Source: an uncultured Christensenellaceae bacterium
Lineage (GTDB): Bacteria; Bacillota; Clostridia; Christensenellales; UBA3700
NCBI GenBank assembly: GCA_944381325.1
Contig: CALWKS010000002.1
Span: 310,001-374,000, forward strand
Direction: 5' to 3'
DNA length: 64,000 bases
This document shows, piece by piece, positions 25,917 to 35,159 of the stretch. Every line of letters begins with the position of its first letter. The stretch's first letter is position 1. Position numbers and translations under genes: made by a program. The notes below the pieces were generated by a model. The model made no database searches and was not told the DNA's origin. It saw nothing but the letters and a program-made list of their open reading frames with translations.

Positions 25917-26893
25917 CTCCAGCTGTCCTCACACATATCCTTGAGGTCATAACGGCATTCAAATCCTATTTCCTTCTTAGCAAGGCTTGCATCCGCATAG
26001 CATTCAGCGATATCTCCTGAACGTCTGGGAGCGATAACGTAAGGAACGGCTTTGCCGCTTGCCTTTTCGAATGCCTTGACCATCTGAAGAACGCTGTATC
26101 CCTTACCTGTACCCAGGTTATAAGTTACAAGACCGCTGTTTGTGGCGAGCTTCTTAAGCGCAAGCAGATGTCCTCTCGCAAGGTCGAGAACGTGAATATA
26201 GTCTCTGACGCCCGTGCCGTCTACTGTCGGATAATCGTTTCCGAAAACGTTGAGTTTCTCAAGTTTTCCGATAGCGACCTGAGTAATGTAAGGCATCAGA
26301 TTGTTGGGTATTCCTGCAGGATCTTCACCGATAAGACCGCTCTTGTGAGCGCCGATCGGGTTGAAGTAACGCAGAATAGCGATATTCCAGCTGTTGTCGG
26401 CCTTGTAAATATCGCGCAGTATATCTTCTATCATCAACTTCGTTGAGCCGTACGGATTTGTCGTTGACAACGGGAAATCCTCTTTGATGGGCACTGTCTT
26501 GGGCTGTCCGTAAACAGTAGCAGAAGACGAGAACACAAAGTTCCTGCAAGCGTGTTTTTTCATAACCTTAAGCAGATTGAGTGTGCTGATAAGGTTATTG
26601 CGATAATATTCGAGAGGCTTCTGGCACGATTCGCCTACAGCCTTGAGTCCGGCAAAGTGAATAACTGCTTCGGGTTTCTCTTTTGCAAAAATTTCGTCTA
26701 ATGCCTGTTCGTCGCAGACGTCGCTTTTATAGAAAACGAAGTCTTTGCCCGTTATTTTCTTTACTCTTTCGACAACAGCGGGCTTGCTGTTGCAAAGATT
26801 GTCTACTACAACGACTTCGAAGCCGTTGTCGAGAAGATCAACTACCGTATGGCTGCCTATGTATCCGGCGCCGCCCGTAACCAAAACCTTCAT
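25877..26893 (-). CDS. galE: UDP-glucose 4-epimerase
   Basis: The 338-residue extended SDR enzyme interconverts UDP-glucose and UDP-galactose (often also the GlcNAc/GalNAc pair). It has the NAD site TGGAGYIGSH (6-15), SSSATVYG (122-129) and the catalytic Tyr148-x3-Lys152 in PYGSTK. Length is normal. It begins 37 bp after the NahK-like kinase gene and overlaps the ligase start. AAGGAGATG precedes the ATG. Confidence 0.95.
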   Translation of the reverse strand: MKVLVTGGAGYIGSHTVVDLLDNGFEVVVVDNLCNSKPAVVERVKKITGKDFVFYKSDVCDEQALDEIFAKEKPEAVIHFAGLKAVGESCQKPLEYYRNNLISTLNLLKVMKKHACRNFVFSSSATVYGQPKTVPIKEDFPLSTTNPYGSTKLMIEDILRDIYKADNSWNIAILRYFNPIGAHKSGLIGEDPAGIPNNLMPYITQVAIGKLEKLNVFGNDYPTVDGTGVRDYIHVLDLARGHLLALKKLATNSGLVTYNLGTGKGYSVLQMVKAFEKASGKAVPYVIAPRRSGDIAECYADASLAKKEIGFECRYDLKDMCEDSWRWQVNNPKGYDED

Positions 26894-26930
26894 AAAAACA
26901 TCTCCTTTTTCCGCATGCGCGGTTGTGTGT

Positions 26931-28028
26931 TTATTTTGCGTATTTACGCGCTATTAAATTCATTTTATCAAGACATTCTTCCATCTTGGCGACCAGCTTG
27001 AACTGAGTGCGGCAACGCACGAGATTGTGTTCAGGATATTTTATCTTGAAATAATTGTCCCCGTCCAGATAGTCGGTAAGGAAACGCATGCCGCATTCGT
27101 AAGTCATAAGAATCGAACCGAACGCTAGATTTTCAACTTCTTTTGCGGTAATGCTTCCGCCGATACCTTCAAGGAAGCCCTTTGTGAACGCTTCATAAAG
27201 CTCTATATCGAAATCCACTTTATCAAGGTCCTTTTCATCCTCTGCGGCAGTCGAACAACCGAAGCGGACGGCATCTCCGAAATCGTACAGAAGAGAGCCG
27301 GGCATTATCGTATCAAGGTCAATAACGCAAATCGCTTTTTTCGTGTCCGCATCTATAAGAATGTTATTCAGCTTTGTATCGTTATGCGTAACTCTGAGCG
27401 GAATTTCTTTTCTCTCTAGCATACCTACGACTCTGTCGCAATACTCTTCTCTAGCTTTTACAAATCCGATCTCTTTCTGAGCACTTGCCGCTCTGCCCAC
27501 CTTATCTGCATTGAGTACTGCGGTAAACTTATTGAATCTGTCTCTCGTATTGTGGAAATTCTTGATGACTTCTCCGAGCTTTGACGCATCAAACTCGGCA
27601 AGTCCCGCAATAAATACACCGAAAGCTCTGCCCGTATCCTCGAATATATCTGCATTGTCCACACTCTGATATGCGATCGTATTTTCGATAAACAGGAACA
27701 CTCTCCAGCAATCGCCGTTTTCGCAAACATAATAAGTCTTTCCTTCTTTTGTACGTACGAGGGTAAGAGTTTCTCTTTCGCTGTCTCCGCCGCGCTCCTT
27801 AATTTTCTTGGAAAGAAATTCCGTTACGAGAGCAACGTTTTCCATAAGCGTTTCTATATCGGGAAAAACGCTTTTGTTCATTCTCTGCAGAATATATCTT
27901 CTGTTGTTTTCTCCGTCTGCACAGACAATAGCATAGGTATCGTTGATATGTCCGTCTCCGTAAGGAGCCGCACTGACGACCTCGCCTTTAAGTTGAAATT
28001 TTTTTGCAATATCGGCTATATTATTCAT
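26931..28028 (-). CDS. NahK-like N-acetylhexosamine 1-kinase (APH-fold)
   Basis: The 365-residue protein has the aminoglycoside-phosphotransferase fold: an N-lobe with the G-DGHINDTY loop, the catalytic VTHNDTKLNNIL motif and the metal-binding CVIDLDT motif followed by LLYDFGDAVRF. This pattern matches NahK/LnpB kinases, which phosphorylate GlcNAc or GalNAc at C1 and feed the UDP-sugar pool. Its position directly before galE supports that role. Other APH-fold kinases (choline, homoserine) are less likely. It is probably the first gene of the leftward operon. Confidence 0.82.
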   Translation of the reverse strand: MNNIADIAKKFQLKGEVVSAAPYGDGHINDTYAIVCADGENNRRYILQRMNKSVFPDIETLMENVALVTEFLSKKIKERGGDSERETLTLVRTKEGKTYYVCENGDCWRVFLFIENTIAYQSVDNADIFEDTGRAFGVFIAGLAEFDASKLGEVIKNFHNTRDRFNKFTAVLNADKVGRAASAQKEIGFVKAREEYCDRVVGMLERKEIPLRVTHNDTKLNNILIDADTKKAICVIDLDTIMPGSLLYDFGDAVRFGCSTAAEDEKDLDKVDFDIELYEAFTKGFLEGIGGSITAKEVENLAFGSILMTYECGMRFLTDYLDGDNYFKIKYPEHNLVRCRTQFKLVAKMEECLDKMNLIARKYAK

Positions 28029-28406
28029 TAAACCTCTTTCGAGCGCGCACGGTGCCGCTCTTCTAATAATATATAATATAATACTATATTAGCGCGCGTA
28101 TGTCAAATCAGAAATACACTTTGCAAACAGCTACCATCTCTTAAGAATAGCTTTTTCTCAGTATTACTGCGCTAAAAACACTTTTTTTGCACGTTTAACA
28201 ATATTTTTCACTTTCTAAACAAAACACTTTTTCAAAACTGAAAATTTTTACAGCATTCTCATGTACCGATAACATAATTCCTGAGCTTTCTTAGTCGTCC
28301 AGCACTCAAAATGAATACAAATTCTCTTGCCCGTGTTTGTTAAACTTGTTAAATATAAATCTGAGCGCAAGGCATAATCTGTTTGTTTTATGGATATAAT
28401 CATAGT
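28029..28406. other. AT-rich intergenic stretch
   Basis: A gene-free stretch of about 380 bp lies between the polysaccharide operon promoter side and the DUF6512 gene. The nahK promoter probably lies near 28060-28090, where AT-rich -10-like hexamers occur. I see no RNA gene or repeat. Confidence 0.35.
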
Positions 28407-28907
28407 ATGACAAAAAAACAATCAGCTATTTTCTTTTCTGTAGGCGCGTTCTTCACCCTTATTCTGGGAACGGTCGGGCATTTCTTTTATCAATGGTCGG
28501 GAGAAAACCCGGTGATAGGTCTGTTTTTCCCCGTAAACGAAAGCACCTGGGAACATATGAAATTAACGTTGTTCCCCACAGCTTTGTTTCTCGGTACGGC
28601 ATCCCTGAAGATCCGCGGAGGAAACTACGCGCTTTCGTCTTTTCTCGCGCTGTTTGTAAGCGCGGCGCTTATCCCCCTGCTCTTTTACAGCTATACTGCA
28701 ATTCTCGGCAAATCTGTACTTTTTATAGATATTGCCATCTTTATAATATCAGTTATCGCCGGATATGCGGCGGCTTTTCTCGCATACAACTCAAAGCCCC
28801 GCCCTATCCTCAACAAGCTGTCGATAATAGGCATAATTGCTATAGCGATATGCTTTTTCACCTTTACCCTGTCCCCTCCGGATTGGATTCTTTTCAAAGA
28901 GCCGTAA
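28407..28907 (+). CDS. DUF6512-type small membrane protein
   Basis: The 166-residue protein has five hydrophobic helices and the motif FFPVNESTWEHMKLTLFP, which I associate with the DUF6512 family of unknown function. I take ATG 28407 rather than the frame start at 28383. No Shine-Dalgarno precedes it. Instead TATAAT (28395-28400) ends 6 bases before the ATG, so the mRNA could be leaderless. Its role is unknown. It is followed by a strong terminator and convergent with ktrA. Confidence 0.7.
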   Translation: MTKKQSAIFFSVGAFFTLILGTVGHFFYQWSGENPVIGLFFPVNESTWEHMKLTLFPTALFLGTASLKIRGGNYALSSFLALFVSAALIPLLFYSYTAILGKSVLFIDIAIFIISVIAGYAAAFLAYNSKPRPILNKLSIIGIIAIAICFFTFTLSPPDWILFKEP

Positions 28908-28912
28908 AAATA

Positions 28913-28937
28913 AAAGCCGTCAATCGACGGCTTTTTG
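28913..28937. terminator. Terminator between DUF6512 gene and ktrA
   Basis: The stem AAGCCGTC/GACGGCTT (28914-28921 and 28926-28933) is followed by a T-run on plus and an A-rich side, so it can also end ktrBA on minus. Confidence 0.75.
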
Positions 28938-28974
28938 ATTTGATTTTCAACGGTTTAAAATATACGCCCGTTTA

Positions 28975-29658
28975 TCAGGACATTCTTGCACTCAGCGCAC
29001 CGATATCCGAAGTGTTTCCGCCTACGATAAGTTTACAGCCTTCGGTAAGCACTGTCGCGCCGTATGGATTGGCGTTTACTTCGCCCTTCTTGCTTATAAC
29101 GACCAGCACGTTTACCGCATATCTGTTGCGGATATCGAGATCGATAAGAGGTTTTCCTATCCATTCTTTAGGAGCTTCTATCTGCGCCAGGCTGTATCCT
29201 GAAGCAATTTCTATAAGGTCGTTTATTTTGGGATGCGTAAGCAGACGCGCAGTCTTTATCGCCGTATCCGCTTCAGGGATCACAACATAGTCAACGCCTA
29301 TCTTCTTGAGAACTTTCGCGTGTTTACTGTTCTGCGCTTTAGCGACAATGTAGCTTACACCCATTTCCTTGCAGATAAGCGCGGTTATTATAGATGCCTG
29401 AATGTTGTCGCCTATCGCAATGATAACGGCATCGAAATCGGTTATTCCTATTGACTTGAGATTGCTCTCCTCAGCAACGTTGGTCGTAACGGTATGCGTT
29501 GCAAAATCCGCAACCTCGTAAGTCTTGTCTTCGTTTTCGTCGACGGCAAGAACCTCACAGCCGTAATTGTAAAGAGCTTTGGTTACCTCGGTGCCGAATC
29601 TTCCCAGACCGAGCACCGCAACCTGTTTCATATTGGATTTTGGCAATGTGTTATCCAT
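28975..29658 (-). CDS. ktrA: Potassium uptake regulatory subunit KtrA
   Basis: The 227-residue cytosolic protein has an N-terminal RCK Rossmann domain (VAVLGLGRFG) and a C-terminal RCK/TrkA_C domain (about 145-225). It forms a ring that gates the KtrB channel in response to nucleotides and c-di-AMP. The trk/ktrB gene is 12 bp upstream, so the two form one operon. AGGAGG precedes ATG 29658. Confidence 0.92.
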   Translation of the reverse strand: MDNTLPKSNMKQVAVLGLGRFGTEVTKALYNYGCEVLAVDENEDKTYEVADFATHTVTTNVAEESNLKSIGITDFDAVIIAIGDNIQASIITALICKEMGVSYIVAKAQNSKHAKVLKKIGVDYVVIPEADTAIKTARLLTHPKINDLIEIASGYSLAQIEAPKEWIGKPLIDLDIRNRYAVNVLVVISKKGEVNANPYGATVLTEGCKLIVGGNTSDIGALSARMS

Positions 29659-29670
29659 ATTTCCTCCTGA

Positions 29671-31032
29671 TTACAAGATAATTCCCGCTTCGGGATATTT
29701 GACGTGCGCCTGCGCCTTGACACTGGACGAGAACGCCATAAAGAAACCGAAAGAACCTATCCTTCCCATATACATATTGAGCGACAGAATGAGCTTCGCA
29801 CCCGTATTCAGAGACGAAGTAATTCCTTCTGAAAGACCTACCGTAGCGTAAGCGCTGACCTGTTCAAAGAGCAGCTGCGACATTGAAAATCTTCCCTGCA
29901 TACAAATTTCAAGCCCCATAAGACTTATTACCGCAACCGAAATCGCAAGAGTGAAAACCGTTGCCGCCTTTGCCAGAGTCTCTCTGCCTATGCTGTGCAT
30001 ATCTATGATGATTTCTTTCTTCTGTCTGATAGTTGCATAGACGGTTACGAGAAGGACGAAAAGCGTCGTCGTCTTTATACCGCCGCCCGTACCTCCGGGG
30101 CAAGCACCCACAAACATCCAGACGACGGTAACCGTCTTTGAAAAATCCGTCATCGCGCCCTGATCTATTGAAGCGAATCCTGCCGTTCTTGCCGTAACCG
30201 ACTGGAAGAACGCATTGACCAGCTTGTCTCCGAAGCTCATTTTTCCGAGCGTTGCGGGATTTGAATATTCCGCAGCGAGAATGAAGACTGTGCCGGAAAC
30301 GATAAGCGCAAGCGTTATAGGCAATACGACCTTGGTGTGCAGCTTAAGCTTACGCCAGCTTCCCGCACGGAAGATATCGCTGACGACCATAAACCCTATG
30401 CCGCCGATAATTATCAGAAGCGCAAGCACGATAAGGATATAGGGATCTGAACTGAATTTCTGAACTGACGAAGAACCGCTCACGATATCGAATCCAGCAT
30501 TGCAGAACGCTGTTATACTGTGGAAAAGTCCGTACCAAAGAGACGTCCCGAAGGAATAATAGCGCGAAAAACCTATGGCAAGCAAAATCGCGCCCGTGAG
30601 TTCCGCGGCGACAGTGAGCTTTATAACGTCCATAGTAAGACGCTTAAGATCTGCCATACTCGGCTGAGAGAGATCTTCTCTCATGCTCAGTCTTTTTCTT
30701 AAAGAGATTTTGTGTCTGATGAGAATATATACGGTAGAAGTCAGGGTCATGAAACCCAGACCGCCCAACTGTACGAGCAGAAGGACTACCACCTGACCGA
30801 AAACGGTAAAATCGTCGTGCAGACTGACTACAGACAGCCCGGTTACGCAAGTCGCGCTTGTCGCGGTGAACAGAGCGTCTATAAAAGATAAAGACCCCGG
30901 GTTTTTAGTTGCAAAAGGCAACATCAACAATGCCGTACCAATTAATATTATCACGAAGAAGCTCAGCATGACGAGCCTTATCGGAGTAAAAACCCTGTCT
31001 TTAACGTTTTTTACGAAGCGTTTTGTATCCAT
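29671..31032 (-). CDS. ktrB: Potassium uptake channel subunit KtrB/TrkH
   Basis: The 453-residue membrane protein has the four-fold M1-P-M2 layout of the Trk/Ktr/HKT family. Selectivity-filter-like glycines occur in TATSATCVTGLSV, FHSITAFCNAGFD, QSVTARTAGFAS and SAYATVGLSEG. It imports K+ (possibly with Na+) and pairs with KtrA encoded next. Length suits KtrB. It is the first gene of the pair. Confidence 0.93.
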   Translation of the reverse strand: MDTKRFVKNVKDRVFTPIRLVMLSFFVIILIGTALLMLPFATKNPGSLSFIDALFTATSATCVTGLSVVSLHDDFTVFGQVVVLLLVQLGGLGFMTLTSTVYILIRHKISLRKRLSMREDLSQPSMADLKRLTMDVIKLTVAAELTGAILLAIGFSRYYSFGTSLWYGLFHSITAFCNAGFDIVSGSSSVQKFSSDPYILIVLALLIIIGGIGFMVVSDIFRAGSWRKLKLHTKVVLPITLALIVSGTVFILAAEYSNPATLGKMSFGDKLVNAFFQSVTARTAGFASIDQGAMTDFSKTVTVVWMFVGACPGGTGGGIKTTTLFVLLVTVYATIRQKKEIIIDMHSIGRETLAKAATVFTLAISVAVISLMGLEICMQGRFSMSQLLFEQVSAYATVGLSEGITSSLNTGAKLILSLNMYMGRIGSFGFFMAFSSSVKAQAHVKYPEAGIIL

Positions 31033-31375
31033 AACCTTCCGACTTTTTGCCGAAAAACTCTCCTTTTCTCTGCGCGTATATGCGCAAACCGATTACATCT
31101 ATTATACTATAATTTTCGCCCTTTGCAAACTTTTTTTTGGTTCTCAGCTCTTCCGAGGCGCTTTTCCGCAGTCTTTTTTTATTATGTTTAAAACACGTTT
31201 TTCGCAACACGTATTGAGTTATCCGCATTTTTTGATCATTTTTTTGTCCGTTTATCCGCCGTTTTTTCGATGCCGTTATTTAAGCAAAATTTTCAAAAAT
31301 TTTCACCTTTTAAGCCTTTGTTTCTCATATTCCTTTATTTCGCATTTTTAAAAGATATTATCGCATAATATTGAT
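31033..31375. other. AT-rich intergenic stretch
   Basis: A divergent promoter region for ktrBA (minus) and the GH18 gene (plus). It is strongly T-rich on plus. I see no RNA gene; -10-like CATAAT at 31364-31369 stands just before the GH18 ATG. Confidence 0.35.
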
Positions 31376-32740
31376 ATGAAAAAGATTGTTTGTTTATTAT
31401 CCGTATGCGTTTTGTTTGTCGCCGCTGTTTTTTCTCTTGTTTCCTGCTCTTCAAAGGAAGAAACCTTTGAAGAGATCAGCTCCAGATACGCAGATGTCGC
31501 TCAAAATGCCGATTTATCCGACAAACACGGTACAGGCAATGCTGAAATCATAATATCTCTCGGTAAAACAGCTGTATTCAACCGCCTTGTTCTGAGAGAA
31601 ACCACAGACAGCATAACGTCTTTCTCCTTGAGGATTCCAGGCTCTTCTTCTCCTTTTTACGGCAACGACTTTATAGGCGCATACCGTTACTGTTCTTTTC
31701 CTGCAGTAAGTACAGACAAGCTGATACTTACTGTTCATGCGGAAGGCGAATGGTCTTTAGGTGATCCTGAAGCCTATTATATACCCACGTCTTTTGCGCC
31801 TTTTTCTGTAACTTCTTATATCACAGCAAAAACCGCATATTCTCTGACCTCCGACGCATCAAATCCTACAGACGTATTCAATATAATATACTCCGCTTAT
31901 CTTGACAAAGACGGAAACGTACGTCTTCCCGATTATTTCATCGACGACAAGCGCATAAAAGGCGAGACCATGCTTTCAATTTGCATATCCAACATCCGCT
32001 CTGCATACCCGAATGCACGCGTGATCGCAACAGTGCTCGGGGACAAAGAATTCGAAAACGACGGTCTGACTTTACAAGAGCGTTACAGCTTTGCTTTCGA
32101 GAAAAAGGATTTTCTGAGTTCTTCTCTTCTTTCTTTTATAAACGACTATGCTCTTGACGGGATTTCTTTTGATTACGAATATCCCGTATCTGACAGAGAT
32201 TATGCCCTGTTTGCAGATTTTTGCGCATACTTCGCAAAAAATCTGGATAAAGAAAAACTCTTTACCGCTGCCGTAAGCGCCTGGAGCATAGACGGCAAAA
32301 GACTTAACGCGTCTGACCTGGAATGTTTTGACAGCTTAACGCTGATGGCTTATGACGACAACACTGACTCTCACGGATGTCATTCAACATTCTACACGGC
32401 TTTTTCTCAGCTTAAACGTCTTAAAAAGCAAGGAGTGCCCCTTGATAAAATACAACTGGGCATTCCGCTTTATTCGAGACCTCTCGACGGCTCGATGCAA
32501 TCCGCTGTTTACTCAGAGTACGCAGACGGACTGCCCATGTTTTCAAACACCTCTTACGCACAGATAAACGGAGAAACAAAAGCGTGTTACTTCAACGGCA
32601 GACAGCTCACAACGGACAAAACCTCTCTTGCCCTGGATATCGGGCTCAGCGGCGTAGCCGTATGGCATTACGGTCTGGACAGCCGCGATCCTTCCCTCTC
32701 CTTGCTCCACACGATCTATAGAGCGATCGACGACAAATAA
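31376..32740 (+). CDS. GH18 family lipoprotein
   Basis: The 454-residue secreted lipoprotein has the lipobox LVSC (Cys24) after a hydrophobic signal. From about residue 165 it is a GH18 barrel: the catalytic stretch is DGISFDYEYP (261-270) with Glu268 as acid. The family consensus DGxDxDxE has Ser here at the first inner Asp, as in some non-chitinase members, so activity on chitin or peptidoglycan-type glycans is open. The later MAYDDN and W-H-Y-G segments fit the barrel end. The N-terminal 150 residues are beta-rich and unassigned. No ribosome site is obvious. Confidence 0.85.
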   Translation: MKKIVCLLSVCVLFVAAVFSLVSCSSKEETFEEISSRYADVAQNADLSDKHGTGNAEIIISLGKTAVFNRLVLRETTDSITSFSLRIPGSSSPFYGNDFIGAYRYCSFPAVSTDKLILTVHAEGEWSLGDPEAYYIPTSFAPFSVTSYITAKTAYSLTSDASNPTDVFNIIYSAYLDKDGNVRLPDYFIDDKRIKGETMLSICISNIRSAYPNARVIATVLGDKEFENDGLTLQERYSFAFEKKDFLSSSLLSFINDYALDGISFDYEYPVSDRDYALFADFCAYFAKNLDKEKLFTAAVSAWSIDGKRLNASDLECFDSLTLMAYDDNTDSHGCHSTFYTAFSQLKRLKKQGVPLDKIQLGIPLYSRPLDGSMQSAVYSEYADGLPMFSNTSYAQINGETKACYFNGRQLTTDKTSLALDIGLSGVAVWHYGLDSRDPSLSLLHTIYRAIDDK

Positions 32741-32821
32741 TTTAATCGCTTTTTACGGTTATATTGCCGAAGTAATTGATTTTTTATAACTGAGAAAATA
32801 CCTGAATCAGCGCAAGACAAT

Positions 32822-32853
32822 AAAAAACAGGACGGAAAACGCCGTCCTGTTTT
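32822..32853. terminator. Bidirectional terminator
   Basis: The 9-bp stem ACAGGACGG/CCGTCCTGT (32827-32835 and 32842-32850) has A and T flanks. It separates the GH18 gene (plus) from the small membrane protein gene (minus). Confidence 0.8.
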
Positions 32854-32869
32854 ATCAGCTTTCTTTCAC

Positions 32870-33082
32870 CTATGCAAAAAACAATATCGCAATTGCCAGC
32901 GCGCACGCTGCTGTTATAGCGGTAAACAAAGTTACCCAGCCCATTCTCTCCCTGGTTACTTTTGCACAATATTCTATTTCTTTCTGCCTTTTCTCTATTT
33001 CATTCAATTTCTTTTGCAAATCATTGTCAGCCGTACTGCTTTTTTCAATCTTTTCTTCTGTCAGGTTTTTCTCTTCTTGCAT
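32870..33082 (-). CDS. Small coiled-coil, single-helix membrane protein
   Basis: The 70-residue protein has a charged helical N-terminal part (about 1-45, Glu/Lys-rich, coiled-coil-like) and a C-terminal transmembrane helix (VTLFTAITAACALAIAILFF). GGGAGGGCTGAA is the ribosome site. I do not recognise it. Similar hemolysin-XhlA-like or tail-anchored proteins exist, but the match is only by form. Confidence 0.6.
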   Translation of the reverse strand: MQEEKNLTEEKIEKSSTADNDLQKKLNEIEKRQKEIEYCAKVTRERMGWVTLFTAITAACALAIAILFFA

Positions 33083-33170
33083 TTCAGCCCTCCCGATAGT
33101 TATATTTTCTTAAGTTCAAGATATCATATAACCCAGGTTATGTCAATAACGCTTTTTGCGAATAAGTCTG

Positions 33171-33201
33171 AAAAAAAGAGACAGGCGTTTTGCCTGTTTT
33201 C
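33171..33201 (-). terminator. Terminator of MATE gene
   Basis: On the minus strand ACAGGC-AAAAC-GCCTGT is followed by CTCTTTTTTT, 27 bp after the MATE stop. Confidence 0.75.
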
Positions 33202-33227
33202 TTTTATATCTGTCTTTAATATCAATA

Positions 33228-34733
33228 TTACTCCGCGATCGCGTTTTCGTTTGAATCCGCCGCTGCACATTCTTCATTCTCTGAAACGTTATTGATCGCT
33301 TTCCCCTCTTCACTTTCAGCCGCAGAAGTTATCTTTCCGTCATTTGACACGCTCTTTTTCTCGTAAACAAGCTTTATAGGATTATCTGCGCCTGACTTCA
33401 TAGCTTTTTTGATCACCTTATGCATTATCACAAAGTAAGCTATAAGCAGGAATACGTCTGCACCCACCCAAGCTGAAGGACTTGAGAAGCATATACCAGT
33501 AAAGCCGAACCACTTCGCAAGGAATATCGATGCAAGCGATCTCATCAGCAACTCGGTAGCTCCAGCGATCATTGTAAGAGCGCTTCTTCCTATACCCTGC
33601 AAAGCGTTGCGGTAAACGAATATTGCCGCAAGCGCGATATAGAACACGCCCTGCCACAACAAAAATTCTTTGCTGAGGGAGATAATTTCTTCAGACGCAT
33701 CCTTGACAAACAGCATTGTAAGCGGCTTTGCACATACGACTACCAGCACAAGACTGACCAGAGAGCAGACAACACCCATTATCATACTCTGCGTTACGCC
33801 TTTTCGTATTCTCGTGAACTGTCCCGCGCCGTAGTTCTGACCGCAATAAGTAGCAACCGCAGTGCCGAGAGCCGCAAGACTCTGTTGCGCAAGGTTATCC
33901 ACCTTCGATGCCGCAGTATATGCGGTTACGATTTTTGTTCCCAGTTTATTGAGCGCCGTCTGCTGCACTATAACGCCTATCGCCGTGATAGAATACTGAA
34001 GCGCCATCGGCACGCCGATCGCAAGATGCTGCAGATAAAACAACGGCTTGTTGACAAAATGCTTCGCCTTAATTCTGCAGTCGGGGAACTTCACAAACAT
34101 GTATATAAAACAACCGATTGCCGACAAAGCCTGAGAAAGCACCGTAGCCCAACCCGCACCGTCTACACCCATATGGAATCCCAGTATGAACAAGAAGTCG
34201 AATGCGATATTCAGCAATGCCGCCAGTATCAGAAAAACAAGCGGCGTCTTGCTGTCTCCGAGCGCACGGAGCACTGAAGATGCCAGATTGTAAAACACAG
34301 AAGCAGCCAGACCCCAGTATATAGTTACGATATAGTCGTAAGAATGCTGAACGATGTCTTCAGGTGTCTGCATCAGTTTAAGCAAAGGCATTGTCGTATA
34401 GACGCTGAGGAATGTCAGCACCACAGACAACGCTACGGAAAGAGCAAGAGAGCTGGCAATGCTTCTCCTTATGCCTTCCTTATCCTGCGCCCCGTAAAGC
34501 TGACTGGTCTTTACTGCAAAACCTGCCGTCAATCCCTGGACAAAACCTATTATCAAAAAGGATATCGCGCCCGTCGCTCCGACGCCGGCAAGCGCTTCGT
34601 CAGAAATAGTCTGACCGACGATTATCGCGTCGATCATGCTGTATAACTGCTGAAAAACGTTACCGATAAAGATCGGCAGCGTGAAAAACAAAATACTTTT
34701 GAACGGTTTTCCTACCGTCAAATCCTTAGTCAT
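33228..34733 (-). CDS. MATE family efflux transporter
   Basis: The 501-residue protein has 12 transmembrane helices in two homologous halves, with typical MATE openings PIFIGNVFQQLYSMIDAIIVGQ and PMALQYSITAIGVIVQQTALN. It exports cationic drugs or metabolites driven by Na+ or H+. I use ATG 34733 with GCGAGGG as ribosome site. The last 60 residues form a polar acidic cytoplasmic tail, longer than usual. It is a single gene with its own terminator. Confidence 0.92.
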   Translation of the reverse strand: MTKDLTVGKPFKSILFFTLPIFIGNVFQQLYSMIDAIIVGQTISDEALAGVGATGAISFLIIGFVQGLTAGFAVKTSQLYGAQDKEGIRRSIASSLALSVALSVVLTFLSVYTTMPLLKLMQTPEDIVQHSYDYIVTIYWGLAASVFYNLASSVLRALGDSKTPLVFLILAALLNIAFDFLFILGFHMGVDGAGWATVLSQALSAIGCFIYMFVKFPDCRIKAKHFVNKPLFYLQHLAIGVPMALQYSITAIGVIVQQTALNKLGTKIVTAYTAASKVDNLAQQSLAALGTAVATYCGQNYGAGQFTRIRKGVTQSMIMGVVCSLVSLVLVVVCAKPLTMLFVKDASEEIISLSKEFLLWQGVFYIALAAIFVYRNALQGIGRSALTMIAGATELLMRSLASIFLAKWFGFTGICFSSPSAWVGADVFLLIAYFVIMHKVIKKAMKSGADNPIKLVYEKKSVSNDGKITSAAESEEGKAINNVSENEECAAADSNENAIAE

Positions 34734-35044
34734 CGAATAATTCCCTCGCAATTATTCTCACAATTCCGCCCCCGCGAAATTCAAACCTTATCTTTCAGTT
34801 TCCCGCGTCATTATATTACAAAAAAAGAAAAAACGTATCGTTTTTTCACCACTTTTTAAATTTATTTATGTAAAATTTTTTCATTAAAACCGGCGCGCAG
34901 GATTATATCTGAAAATTTATGGACATTTCGGTATAAGGTCTTTTAATAAATCCGCTTTGTTTTGCTCATAAAATCCAGTTGTTTTTACAATAAAAAAGAC
35001 CTTGAAATTCTTCATTTTTTGAATCATAAAGCTATGAAACACAC
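34734..35044. other. AT-rich intergenic stretch
   Basis: It holds the MATE promoter side and then AT-rich sequence. I see no gene or RNA. Confidence 0.3.
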
Positions 35045-35077
35045 AAAAAAGGGGAGAAGGCTTTCGCCCTCTCCCCG
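35045..35077 (-). terminator. Terminator of the membrane protein gene at 35160
   Basis: On the minus strand GGGGAGAGGGC-GAAA-GCCTTCTCCCC is followed by TTTTTT. It is a very stable GC-rich stem, about 80 bp after the stop. Confidence 0.75.
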
Positions 35078-35159
35078 CTACGAAGATATTGGATTGTGTG
35101 AAAGTCGTTTTTTGATAAAATCTAGCAGAAAATTTATCCGCTTTGTGCTTATTTTATCG

